Below, piece by piece: positions 17,481-26,251 of a DNA stretch of 64,000 nt. Positions within the stretch are counted from its first letter, which is position 1; the number at the start of each line of letters is the position of its first letter. The notes below the pieces were generated by a model that saw nothing but the letters and a program-made list of their open reading frames with translations, ran no database searches and had not been told where the DNA came from. The stretch comes from Streptomyces zingiberis (GTDB lineage Bacteria; Actinomycetota; Actinomycetes; Streptomycetales; Streptomycetaceae). The stretch spans positions 62,001 to 126,000 of the forward strand of contig NZ_JAATEN010000014.1 in NCBI RefSeq assembly GCF_012034935.1. Reading direction: 5' to 3'. Both the position numbers and the translations under genes were made by a program.

Positions 17481-20400
17481 TCAGGCCCTGCGGAGACGGA
17501 AGGCGAGGGACAGACCCTCGTCGTGGAACGGCTCGCCGAAGGCCGCATCCTCGGGCAGCGGGGGACCGGCCGGGGCGAAGTCCACCGCCAGCACCTCGTC
17601 GGCGATCAGGCCGGCGTGCTCGGTGAGGGCGGCCCGGGTCTCCGGCTCCGGTGACTCCCAGCGCAGGACGATACGGTCCGCCACGTCGAGACCGCTGTTC
17701 TTGCGCGCCTCCTGGATGAGGCGGATGGCGTCCCGGGCGAGGCCCGCCCGGCGCAGCTCCGGGGTGATCTCCAGATCCAGGGCGACGGTGGCGCCCGTGT
17801 CCGAGGCGACCGACCAGCCCTCGCGCGGGGTCTCGGTGATGATCACCTCGTCCGGGGCCAGGGCGACGGTCTCCCCGTCCACCTCGACGGAGGCCGTGCC
17901 CTCGCGGAGCGCGCGGGAGAGCGCGGCGGCGTCCGCCCCGGCGATCGCCCGGGCCACCGCCTGCACGCCCTTGCCGAACCGCTTGCCCAGCGCACGGAAG
18001 TTGGCCTTCGCGGTGGTGTCGACGAGGGAGCCGCCGACGGCCGACAGCGAGTCCAGCGAGCTGACGTTGAGTTCCTCGGTGATCTGGGCCCGCAGCTCCG
18101 CCGGGAGTCCGTCGAAACCGGCCGCCGCGACCAGCGCCCGGGACAGCGGCTGCCGGGTCTTCACCCCGGACTCGGCGCGGGTCGCCCGGCCCAGCTCCAC
18201 CAGCCGCCGCACCAGCGCCATCTGCTCCGGCAGATCCGCGCCGGCGGGTGAGGCGCCCGGCTCCGGCCACGTGGAGAGATGGACCGAGTCCGGTGCGCCG
18301 GGGGTGACCGGACGGACGAGGTCCTGCCAGACCCGCTCGGTGATGAACGGCACCAGCGGGGCCATCAGCCGGGTCACCGTCTCCACGACCTCGTGCAGGG
18401 TGCGCAGCGCCGCGGGGTCGCCCTGCCAGAAGCGGCGGCGGGAGCGGCGCACGTACCAGTTGGAGAGGTCGTCGACGAAGGCGGAGACCAGCTTGCCGGC
18501 GCGCTGGGTGTCGTACTCCTCCAGCGCGCGGGTGACCCCGGCGACCAGGGTGTCCAGCTCGCCCAGCAGCCAGCGGTCCAGCACCGGGCGGTCCTGGGGG
18601 GCGGGGTCCGCGGGGCCCGGGGCCCAGCCGGCGGTGCGGGCGTAGAGGGCCTGGAAGGCGACGGTGTTCCAGTAGGTGAGGAGGGTCTTGCGGACCACCT
18701 CCTGGATGGTGCCGTGGCCCACCCGGCGCGCGGCCCAGGGGGAGCCGCCGGCGGCCATGAACCAGCGCACGGCGTCGGCGCCGTGCCGGTCCATCAGCGC
18801 CATCGGCTCCAGGATGTTGCCCAGGTGCTTGGACATCTTCCGGCCGTCCTCGGCGAGGATGTGGCCCAGGCAGACCACGTTCTCGTAGGAGTTCCGCCCG
18901 AAGACCAGGGTGCCGACGGCCATCAGCGTGTAGAACCAGCCGCGGGTCTGGTCGATGGCCTCCGAGATGAACTGCGCCGGGTAGCGCTTCTCGAAGAGCT
19001 CCTTGTTGCGGTACGGGTAGCCCCACTGCGCGAAGGGCATCGAACCCGAGTCGTACCAGGCGTCGATGACCTCGGGCACGCGTTCGGCCACGAGCGAGCA
19101 GCCCTCGGCGGTGCAGGGGAAGGTCACCGCGTCGATGTAGGGGCGGTGCGGGTCCAGGCCGGACTGGTCGGCGCCGGTGAGCACGGAGAGTTCGTCCAGC
19201 GAGCCAACGCAGGTCAGGTGGTTCTCCGCACAGCGCCAGATGGGCAGCGGCGTGCCCCAGTAGCGGTTGCGGGAGAGCGCCCAGTCGATGTTGTTGTTCA
19301 GCCAGTCGCCGAAGCGGCCGTGCTTGACCGACCCCGGGTACCAGGCGGTGCGCTCGTTCTCCCGCAGCAGGGCGTCCTTGACCTGCGTGGTGCGGATGTA
19401 CCAGGACGGCTGGGCGTAGTAGAGCAGCGCGGTGTGGCAGCGCCAGCAGTGCGGGTAGCTGTGCTCGTACGGCAGGTGGCGGAAGAGCAGGCCGCGGCGG
19501 TCGAGGTCGGCGACCAGATCCTCGTCGGCCTTCTTGAAGAACTGGCCGCCCACCAGCGGCAGGTCCTCCTCGAAGGTCCCGTCGGGGCGCACCGGGTTGA
19601 CCACCGGCAGGCCGTAGCCGCGGCAGACCCGGAGGTCGTCCTCACCGAACGCGGGGGACTGGTGCACCAGGCCGGTGCCGTCCTCGGTGGTGACGTACTC
19701 GGCGTTCACCACGTAGTGCGCGCCGGTGGCGGTCGCGGGGCCGGCGGCGTCCGCCTCCGGGGCGGGGAAGTCCAGCAGGGCGAACGGGCGCTCGTAGGTC
19801 CAGTACTCCAGCTCGGCGCCGGTGAAGGACTGCCCGGTGGCCTCCCACCCCTCGCCCAGCGCCTTCCCCAGCAGCGGCTCGGCGACGACGAGCCGCTCGC
19901 GGCCGTCGGTGGCGACGACGTAGCGCACCGCCGGGTGGGCGGCGACCGCCGTGTTGGAGACCAGGGTCCACGGGGTCGTCGTCCAGACCAGCAGCGACGC
20001 CTCGCCGGCCAGCGGGCCGGAGGTCAGCGGGAAGCGGACGTAGACCGAGGGGTCGACCACCGTCTCGTACCCCTGGGCGAGTTCGTGGTCGGAGAGGCCG
20101 GTGCCGCAGCGGGGGCACCAGGGCGCGACCCGGTGGTCCTCCACCAGCAGGCCCTTGCCGTGGATCTGCTTCAGCGACCACCAGACGCTCTGCACGTACT
20201 CGGGGTCCATGGTGCGGTAGGCGTCGTCGAGGTCGACCCAGTACCCCATGCGCGTGGTGAGCTGCGCGAAGGCGTCGGTGTGGCGGGTGACCGACGCGCG
20301 GCACTTGGCGTTGAACTCGGCGATGCCGTACGCCTCGATGTCCTTCTTGCCGTTGAAGCCCAGCTCCTTCTCCACCGCCAGCTCCACCGGGAGCCCGTGG

Positions 20401-20711
20401 CAGTCCCAGCCGGCCTTGCGGCCCACGTGGTAGCCGCGCATGGTGCGGAAGCGGGGGAAGACGTCCTTGAAGACGCGGGCCTCGATGTGGTGGGCGCCGG
20501 GCATGCCGTTGGCGGTCGGCGGGCCCTCGTAGAAGACCCACTCCGGCCGCCCCTCGGACTGCTCCAGGGAGCGGGCGAACACCGTGTTCTCGCGCCAGAA
20601 GTCGAGTACGGCGTGCTCCAGGGCGACCAGGTCGACCTGCGCGGGAACCGGGCGGTACCGGGACTGGGGCTGCTCCTGGGCCTGCGGCCCGGGGCTCGGC
20701 TGTGAACTCAT
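17481..20711 (-). CDS. ileS: Isoleucyl-tRNA synthetase
   Basis: IleRS charges tRNA-Ile and edits valine. The 1076-residue protein has the class I HIGH equivalent in MPGAHHIEAR, a metal site region WCPRCGTGLSDHE, the CP1 editing domain, KMSK in DGRKMSKHLGN and an anticodon-binding C-half. The length and signature match the eukaryote-like IleRS class that in other bacteria is associated with low mupirocin sensitivity; that trait is inferred. ATG 20711 is preceded by GGAGGAAG, which is paired in the leader hairpin described separately. Expression is therefore probably set by uncharged tRNA-Ile. Confidence 0.98.
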   Translation of the reverse strand: MSSQPSPGPQAQEQPQSRYRPVPAQVDLVALEHAVLDFWRENTVFARSLEQSEGRPEWVFYEGPPTANGMPGAHHIEARVFKDVFPRFRTMRGYHVGRKAGWDCHGLPVELAVEKELGFNGKKDIEAYGIAEFNAKCRASVTRHTDAFAQLTTRMGYWVDLDDAYRTMDPEYVQSVWWSLKQIHGKGLLVEDHRVAPWCPRCGTGLSDHELAQGYETVVDPSVYVRFPLTSGPLAGEASLLVWTTTPWTLVSNTAVAAHPAVRYVVATDGRERLVVAEPLLGKALGEGWEATGQSFTGAELEYWTYERPFALLDFPAPEADAAGPATATGAHYVVNAEYVTTEDGTGLVHQSPAFGEDDLRVCRGYGLPVVNPVRPDGTFEEDLPLVGGQFFKKADEDLVADLDRRGLLFRHLPYEHSYPHCWRCHTALLYYAQPSWYIRTTQVKDALLRENERTAWYPGSVKHGRFGDWLNNNIDWALSRNRYWGTPLPIWRCAENHLTCVGSLDELSVLTGADQSGLDPHRPYIDAVTFPCTAEGCSLVAERVPEVIDAWYDSGSMPFAQWGYPYRNKELFEKRYPAQFISEAIDQTRGWFYTLMAVGTLVFGRNSYENVVCLGHILAEDGRKMSKHLGNILEPMALMDRHGADAVRWFMAAGGSPWAARRVGHGTIQEVVRKTLLTYWNTVAFQALYARTAGWAPGPADPAPQDRPVLDRWLLGELDTLVAGVTRALEEYDTQRAGKLVSAFVDDLSNWYVRRSRRRFWQGDPAALRTLHEVVETVTRLMAPLVPFITERVWQDLVRPVTPGAPDSVHLSTWPEPGASPAGADLPEQMALVRRLVELGRATRAESGVKTRQPLSRALVAAAGFDGLPAELRAQITEELNVSSLDSLSAVGGSLVDTTAKANFRALGKRFGKGVQAVARAIAGADAAALSRALREGTASVEVDGETVALAPDEVIITETPREGWSVASDTGATVALDLEITPELRRAGLARDAIRLIQEARKNSGLDVADRIVLRWESPEPETRAALTEHAGLIADEVLAVDFAPAGPPLPEDAAFGEPFHDEGLSLAFRLRRA

Positions 20712-20720
20712 CGGGGGCTT

Positions 20721-21001
20721 CCTCCGGCGGACACGTGCTGGTGGTGAGGTGCTGTCCGTCGGAGGGACGAGAGCCGTCGGGCCCCCGCGGTACCACCCTC
20801 CTTGGCCGGGAACCGCCGGCGGCGGTCCTCGGCCCCCTCATTGGGGTGCGCTGCCGGCTCTACTCGCCCGCGGGGGCTTTCCTCCGGCGGCTCCGGGGTG
20901 ATCTTCGCTCCGTGCACGCCCCCGGGCTCGCACCGTCCCCGGGTCGCTCCTGGCTGCGTACGGAGGTACTCGTCCCCTTCCACGCCCTGCGCGGGCCCCA
21001 G
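20721..21001 (-). promoter_or_regulatory. Translational T-box riboswitch of ileS
   Basis: Read on the minus strand, the leader contains the T-box AGGGTGGTACCGCGG at 20799-20785, whose TGGT can pair with the ACCA end of uncharged tRNA-Ile. An ATC codon about 115 nt upstream (in GAAGATCACC) is the candidate specifier. CCCTCC at 20766-20761 can pair either with GGAGGG (20801-20796) around the T-box, or, as part of a 13-bp stem with one mismatch, with TGTCCGCCGGAGG (20733-20721) that holds the ileS Shine-Dalgarno. Uncharged tRNA would favour the first pairing and free the ribosome site. The 5' limit of stem I is approximate. Confidence 0.9.
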
Positions 21002-21330
21002 TGTACGGGGCCGGGCGGGCGGCGGGGCGCGGGGCCGGCGGCGGGGGTGGCCGCGGGACCCTCGCGGGTGGCGGGCGTGCTCCCGTCCGCACCCCCGGTG
21101 CCGGATTACCGGCCGGGCAGCGGGGCACAACGGATGCAGGCTCGTCCCGGCAGGCCGGAGAGGGGCCCGCCGCAGGCGGAAAGCCCGCGGAGGGTCGCCG
21201 GGGGGCCGGCGGAGGGCCGGTGGAGGAGGTCGGGACGGTCCGGCGTGCCCCGTTGCCGCCGTCCCGGAGTCGACTTATCGTCCCAGCACGATTAACCACA
21301 AGATCACAACAATGTCGGGAGGTCGCCGGG

Positions 21331-21972
21331 ATGGTGGCGAACGAGGCCGCCGGACCGGCGGTCCCGGAGAACCGCGCCGGGACGGACGGCCCGGCAGCCG
21401 TGGTGCGGAGGACGGCTGCCGGGGACCCGCCCGTACGGCGGGCGGCCGTGACGAGGACGGCCGCCCCGGAGCGGACCGCGAAGGCGGCACCGGTCGCCGG
21501 GAAACCCGCAGAACAGACGGGAGCCAAGACGGTGGTTGCGAAGAACACCCCGGGTGGCGGCACGGCCGCGGCCGGACCGGAGGAGCTGGCGGTACGTTCC
21601 GGCGAGGAGCCCTGGACCCCCGAGGAGGTGAGCGAGGCGCGTGGCGAACTCCACGCCGAGGTGGAACGGCTGCGCGCGGAGATCGCCGCGTCCCAGGAGG
21701 CCATCGCCGGGCTGATGCGGGACTCCGGCGACGGCGCGGGGGACGACCAGGCCGACACCGGGACCAAGAACATCACGCGCGAGCACGAGATGGCCCTCAA
21801 CGCCAACGCGCGGGAGATGCTCGACCAGACCGAGCGGGCCCTGGAGCGGCTGGACGCGGGCACCTACGGCCTCTGCGAGTCCTGCGGCGAGGCCATCGGC
21901 AAGGCGCGGATGCAGGCCTTCCCGCGGGCGACGCTCTGCGTGGAGTGCAAGCAGCGGCAGGAACGGCGCTGA
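21331..21972 (+). CDS. TraR/DksA-type zinc finger protein
   Basis: DksA/TraR proteins enter the RNA polymerase secondary channel or otherwise adjust transcription. The 213-residue product has an Ala/Thr-rich N-half (1-85), a helical hairpin (about 88-150) with REHEMALNANAREML, and a C4 zinc finger CESCGEAIGKARMQAF with the second Cys pair in CVECK. The acidic tip of true DksA is not evident, so the effect on RNA polymerase is open. ATG 21331 follows GGGAGGTCGC. The frame continues upstream, but the short start has the best ribosome site. An AT-richer promoter-like stretch lies at 21268-21312. Confidence 0.88.
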   Translation: MVANEAAGPAVPENRAGTDGPAAVVRRTAAGDPPVRRAAVTRTAAPERTAKAAPVAGKPAEQTGAKTVVAKNTPGGGTAAAGPEELAVRSGEEPWTPEEVSEARGELHAEVERLRAEIAASQEAIAGLMRDSGDGAGDDQADTGTKNITREHEMALNANAREMLDQTERALERLDAGTYGLCESCGEAIGKARMQAFPRATLCVECKQRQERR

Positions 21973-21981
21973 CGGACCGGG

Positions 21982-22016
21982 CCCCGGGGCGGCGGCACGG
22001 CGCCGCCACCCCGGGG
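21982..22016 (+). terminator. Hairpin after the DksA-like gene
   Basis: CCCCGGGGCGGCGGC (21982-21996) pairs with GCCGCCACCCCGGGG (22002-22016) with one mismatch and a 5-nt loop. It starts 10 nt after the stop codon. Confidence 0.75.
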
Positions 22017-22176
22017 ACCCGCGCCGTCCTCACCCCGTCCCCGGCGGGCGGGGTGTACGCCACCGGTCCGGCGGTGGTGCCGCGCCGGTGCCCGGGGGCG
22101 CCGGGGTGGCGGTGGCGTGTCGTACCCTCGTCCTCAGCCGGCCGGACCGGCCGTCCGGAGCGAGGTTGAGGGACTC

Positions 22177-22815
22177 ATGGCAGAGGCGGAGCGGATCATC
22201 GGTACCCCGGATTCCGAGGAGGAGCGGCCGGAGGAGCCCGGGCGCGAGGGTGACACCGCGGAGAGCCGCGCGGCGGACCCGGCCGCGGAGGGGGACCCGG
22301 CCGCGGAGGGGGACGCCGGAGCGGGCCGGGGCAGGCGGCGGATCGCCGTGCTGCTCACCGTGGCCGCCGTGGCCTACGCGCTCGACCTGGCCACCAAGAT
22401 GCTCGTGGTGGCCGAGCTGGAGGGCCGCCAGGCGATCCCGGTGATCGGGGAGTGGCTGCGCTTCGAGGCGGTGCGCAACCCCGGCGCCGCCTTCGGCATG
22501 GGCGAGGCGCTCACCGTCGTCTTCACCGTGATCGCCGCCACCGTGATCGTCGTCATCGCCCGGATCGCGCGCAAGCTCTACAGCCTGCCCTGGGCGGTGG
22601 CGCTGGGCCTGCTGCTCGGCGGCGCCTTCGGCAACCTCACCGACCGCGTCTTCCGCAGCCCCGGGGTCTTCCGCGGTGAGGTCGTGGACTTCATCGCCCC
22701 CAAGGGGTTCGCCGTGTTCAACCTGGCCGACTCGGCCATCGTGTGCGGCGGCATCCTCATCGTGCTGCTCTCCTTCCGCGGCCTCGACCCGGACGGAACC
22801 GTCCACCGGAATTGA
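22177..22815 (+). CDS. lspA: Lipoprotein signal peptidase LspA
   Basis: LspA cleaves prolipoprotein signal peptides in the membrane. From ATG 22177 the protein has 212 residues: an acidic N-terminal extension of about 48, then four membrane helices. The two catalytic Asp motifs are seen in NPGAAFG...GNLTDRVF and VVDFIAP...[14 protein letters not shown] stands 3 nt before the ATG, and a TACCCT hexamer at 22123-22128 would place transcription about 42 nt upstream. GTG 22117 would lengthen it by 20 residues but lies before that hexamer. Confidence 0.95.
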   Translation: MAEAERIIGTPDSEEERPEEPGREGDTAESRAADPAAEGDPAAEGDAGAGRGRRRIAVLLTVAAVAYALDLATKMLVVAELEGRQAIPVIGEWLRFEAVRNPGAAFGMGEALTVVFTVIAATVIVVIARIARKLYSLPWAVALGLLLGGAFGNLTDRVFRSPGVFRGEVVDFIAPKGFAVFNLADSAIVCGGILIVLLSFRGLDPDGTVHRN

Positions 22816-22916
22816 CGCCCCGCGCCGGTGACGTCGCGGCGGGAGACGACGCCCGGGCCGGGAGCCGGACCCGGGCGGCGGCGGGGGCGGCCCGTCGCGT
22901 CCGGCATACTCGACGG

Positions 22917-23858
22917 GTGAGCACGCTTCCCGAGATCCGCACGCTGCCCGTACCCGACGGACTGGAGGGCGAGCGCGTCGACGCCGCGATCGCCCGGATG
23001 TTCGGCTTCTCCCGGACGAAGGCCGCCGAGCTGGCCGCCGCCGGGAAGGTCCAGGTGGACGGCAGCCCCGCCGGGAAGTCCGACCGGGTCACCGGTGGCG
23101 CGTGGCTGGAGGTCGAGCTGCCGCGCGCGGCGCCCCCGGTCCAGATCGTCGCCGAGCCCGTGGAGGGGATGGAGATCGTCCACGACGACGAGGACATCGT
23201 CGTGATCGACAAGCCGGTCGGGGTGGCCGCGCACCCCAGCCCGGGGTGGACCGGGCCCACGGTGATCGGTGGGCTGGCCGCGGCGGGCTACCGGATCTCC
23301 ACCTCGGGCGCGGCCGAGCGCCAGGGCATCGTGCACCGCCTGGACGTGGGCACCTCCGGGCTGATGGTGGTGGCCAAGTCCGAGCGCGCCTATACCCTGC
23401 TCAAGCAGCAGTTCCGGGAGCGGACGGTGGACAAGCGCTACCACACCCTCGTGCAGGGCCACCCGGACCCGATGAGCGGTACCATCGACGCCCCCATCGG
23501 CCGCCACCCCGTGCACGACTACAAGTGGGCGGTGACGGCCGAGGGCAAGCCCAGCGTCACCCACTACGACCTCATCGAGGCGTTCCGCGCGGCGAGCCTC
23601 CTCGACGTCAAGCTGGAGACCGGGCGCACGCACCAGATCCGGGTGCACATGGCCGCGCACCGCCACCCCTGCGTCGGCGACCTCACCTACGGCGCCGACC
23701 CCACGCTCGCCCGGCGGCTGGGGCTCGGCCGGCAGTGGCTGCACGCGATGCGGCTCGGGTTCGAGCACCCGGCCGACGGCCGGTGGGCGGAGTTCGGGAG
23801 CGAGTACCCCGAGGATCTGCGCCGGGGGCTTGAGATCGTGCGCGCCGAGAGCGCGTGA
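22917..23858 (+). CDS. rluD: RluA/RluD-family 23S rRNA pseudouridine synthase
   Basis: The enzyme isomerises uridines in rRNA. The 313-residue protein has an S4 RNA-binding domain (about 15-75, [19 protein letters not shown]) and the synthase core with the catalytic Asp in [25 protein letters not shown] is also typical. GTG 22917 has no Shine-Dalgarno; CATACT ends 6 nt before it, so the message may be leaderless. It lies 101 bp after lspA, a common pairing. Confidence 0.93.
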   Translation: MSTLPEIRTLPVPDGLEGERVDAAIARMFGFSRTKAAELAAAGKVQVDGSPAGKSDRVTGGAWLEVELPRAAPPVQIVAEPVEGMEIVHDDEDIVVIDKPVGVAAHPSPGWTGPTVIGGLAAAGYRISTSGAAERQGIVHRLDVGTSGLMVVAKSERAYTLLKQQFRERTVDKRYHTLVQGHPDPMSGTIDAPIGRHPVHDYKWAVTAEGKPSVTHYDLIEAFRAASLLDVKLETGRTHQIRVHMAAHRHPCVGDLTYGADPTLARRLGLGRQWLHAMRLGFEHPADGRWAEFGSEYPEDLRRGLEIVRAESA

Positions 23859-23896
23859 CCCGGGCGCACCGTCCGGGCACCCCCGGGCGTGGCCGG

Positions 23897-25231
23897 TCAG
23901 CGGCGGTGGTTGAGGTGCGGGCCGTGGCTGCGGCGGTGGCCGGCGCCGTCCCGGGCGGGACGGTCCCGGTCCGGGCGGTCCGCCCGGCCCTGGCCCGGCT
24001 CCTCCGGCCGCTCCTCCGGCTCCTTCGGCTCCTCCGCCCGGGGCGGTTCCCCGCCCCCGGGCCCGGCCGCGGCGGCTGTCCGGCCGGGCTGTCCCGGCCG
24101 GCCCGCGGAGGGCCCCGCGCGCTCCGTGAGCGGGGCGGCGACCGTCCCGTCCACGCCGGTGGGGAGACCGTCCCGGCCCTCCCGGTCCCGCGGCGGCGGG
24201 AAGACGGCGGGGGCCGTGTTGATCCGGGGCAGCGCGTACGGATGCTCGTCGCGCAGCCAGGTCAGCAGCTTCTCGCGGACCTGGACGCGGACGGTCCACA
24301 GGGTGTCGCCGTCCCTGGCGGTGACCAGGGCCCGCACCTCCATGGTGCTCGGGGTGGAGTCGGTGACCACCAGGTTCCAGGCGCGGCCGTCCCAGGCCTC
24401 TATGGTCTGCACGATCTCGCCCAGCTTCTCCCGCATCAGCTCGACCGGCGCCGAGTGGTCGAGGTGGAAGAAGACCGTGCCAGTCATCTGCGGGCTGTTG
24501 CGTGACCAGTTCTCGAACGGCTGGCTGGTGAAGTACGACACCGGCATGGTGAACCGGCGCTCGTCCCAGGTCTTCACGGTGAGGAAGGTGAGGGTGATCT
24601 CCTCCACCGTGCCCCACTCGCCGTTCACGACCACCGTGTCGCCGATCCGCACCATGTCACCGAAGGCGATCTGCATCCCGGCGAAGAGATTGCCCAGGGC
24701 GGTCTGGGCGGCGATACCGGCGACGATGCCGAGCAGGCCGGCCGAGGCGAGCAGGGACGTGCCGAAGGTGCGCATCGCGGGGAACGTCAGCAGCATCGCC
24801 GCGCCGGCCACCACGGCGACGATCGCGGTGACCACCCGCTGGATCAGCGTGATCTGCGTCCGCACCCGGCGCACCTTGGCCCGCTCGTGGGTGGCCGCCG
24901 CGTAGCGCGCGAAGGACGCCTCGACCACGGCGGTGACGATTCTCAGCACCAGCCAGGCGGTGGCGCCGATCAGCACCAGGGTGAGGCCCTGCCCGATGAT
25001 CTCGTTGTGGTCGCGCGCCAGCTCGGCCTCGCGGTACGTCCCCCGCAGCACCGCCGCGCCCAGCACCATCTGCAACGGGATGAGCGCCTGGCGGAGGAGG
25101 TCCCACAGCGGGGTCTCCGGGTGCCGGCGGTCGCTGCGGCGGAGGGCCACGCGGACGCCCCAGCCGACGGCCAGCGGTACGGCGACCGCCGCTCCGAACA
25201 CGATCAGCGGACGCAGGATGTCCATGGCCAC
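23897..25231 (-). CDS. MscS-family mechanosensitive channel
   Basis: Small-conductance mechanosensitive channels vent solutes under turgor stress. The 444-residue product has four to five hydrophobic segments in the first half. The pore-lining, Gly/Ala-rich helix lies near LLGIVAGIAAQTALGNLFAG, followed by the beta domain GDTVVVNGEWGTVEEI. The last ~130 residues are a Pro/Gly/Arg/Glu-rich tail ending in His/Arg. GTG 25231 sits 9 nt from GGAGGA; ATG 25225 is two codons later. It converges on the rluD gene with a 38-bp gap. Confidence 0.92.
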   Translation of the reverse strand: MAMDILRPLIVFGAAVAVPLAVGWGVRVALRRSDRRHPETPLWDLLRQALIPLQMVLGAAVLRGTYREAELARDHNEIIGQGLTLVLIGATAWLVLRIVTAVVEASFARYAAATHERAKVRRVRTQITLIQRVVTAIVAVVAGAAMLLTFPAMRTFGTSLLASAGLLGIVAGIAAQTALGNLFAGMQIAFGDMVRIGDTVVVNGEWGTVEEITLTFLTVKTWDERRFTMPVSYFTSQPFENWSRNSPQMTGTVFFHLDHSAPVELMREKLGEIVQTIEAWDGRAWNLVVTDSTPSTMEVRALVTARDGDTLWTVRVQVREKLLTWLRDEHPYALPRINTAPAVFPPPRDREGRDGLPTGVDGTVAAPLTERAGPSAGRPGQPGRTAAAAGPGGGEPPRAEEPKEPEERPEEPGQGRADRPDRDRPARDGAGHRRSHGPHLNHRR

Positions 25232-25372
25232 GTCGCTCTCTCCTCCACTGCCCACACACGGTCCACCGGATTGTCGCCCACCGGCTGTCCGCACCGGCCG
25301 GGGCGGTGCGCCCGCGCTCGACCGTAACCGGCATGATGAGGGGACCGCCAACAGCACGGGGAAGGTACGCGG

Positions 25373-26077
25373 GTGCCCGGTTCTTCTGAATTCTCCGATT
25401 CCGGTTCCTCCGGCGCCTCCGGCCCGGCCGGTTCCCCGGGTCCGTCCGGTCCGACCGTTTCCCCTGGTCCGACCGTTTCCCCTGGCCCGTCCGGTTCGGC
25501 GGAGGCCCCGCCGGTTCTGCTCCTCCACGGCGTCCTCGGGCTGCGGCCCGCCGTGCACGCGGCGGCCGGCCGGATCCGTGCCGCGGGCCACGAGGTGCAC
25601 GTCCCGGACCTCTACGCGGGGCGTACGGCCACCACCGCCGAGGAGGGCGAGGAGATCAGGGACGCCGTCGGCCGGGACGAACTGCTGCGCCGCGCGGTGG
25701 CCGCCGCCGCCCCGTTCTCCGACCGCGGCCTGGTCTACGCCGGCTTCTCGCTCGGCGCCTCCGTCGCCCAGAACCTGGCGCTCGCCGACGAGCGCGCCCG
25801 GGGTCTGCTCCTCCTCCACGGCACCTCGGACGTCGCTGGGGACGCCACGGCCGACGGGCTGCCGGTCCAGCTCCACGTGGCCGATCCCGACCCCTTCGAG
25901 CCGCACGACTGGCTGAACGCCTGGTATCTGCGGATGCGGCGGGCGGGGGCGGAGGTCGAGGTCTTCCGTCACCCCGGCGCCGGGCACCTCTACACCGACC
26001 CGGACCTCCCCGACCACGACCCCGTGGCGGCGGAGGAGACCTGGAGGGTGGCGCTGGCGTTCCTGGCGGAGCTGTAG
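25373..26077 (+). CDS. Dienelactone hydrolase family alpha/beta hydrolase
   Basis: The 234-residue protein begins with about 45 Ser/Gly/Pro residues, including a duplicated GPTVSP, then an alpha/beta hydrolase fold starting PPVLLLHGVLGLR. The nucleophile elbow is GFSLGAS, with Ser where classical dienelactone hydrolase has Cys. The catalytic His is likely in GAGHLYTD, and an Asp in VADPD. The substrate is unknown. GTG 25373 has GGAAGG about 10 nt upstream and is divergent from the mscS gene. Confidence 0.85.
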   Translation: MPGSSEFSDSGSSGASGPAGSPGPSGPTVSPGPTVSPGPSGSAEAPPVLLLHGVLGLRPAVHAAAGRIRAAGHEVHVPDLYAGRTATTAEEGEEIRDAVGRDELLRRAVAAAAPFSDRGLVYAGFSLGASVAQNLALADERARGLLLLHGTSDVAGDATADGLPVQLHVADPDPFEPHDWLNAWYLRMRRAGAEVEVFRHPGAGHLYTDPDLPDHDPVAAEETWRVALAFLAEL

Positions 26078-26197
26078 CCCCGGCGGAGGAGCCGTTCCGG
26101 CGGGGGGCCGTGGCGGCGGCCCCGGGAACGCCGGCCCGGCCCGTACCGGCGCCGGGTACCCGCGCCCGGACCGTCGGCCGGGGAGCGAGGGACGGAG

Positions 26198-26233
26198 CCG
26201 GTACGGGCCGGGTTCCGGCCCGGCCCGTACCGG
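26198..26233. terminator. Bidirectional terminator before phoD
   Basis: CCGGTACGGGCCGGG and its perfect complement form a 15-bp stem with a TTCCGG loop, between the convergent hydrolase and phoD genes. The arm sequence GGCCCGGCCCGTACCGGC also occurs near 26132, giving an alternative partner. Confidence 0.85.
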
Positions 26234-26251
26234 CAGCCGGCCGGCCTCCGG

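Noticed and set aside
18279-20705. 808-codon plus-strand open frame opposite ileS
   Set aside because: The translation is low-complexity Val/Gly/Arg sequence with no family match, and the minus strand is unmistakable IleRS.
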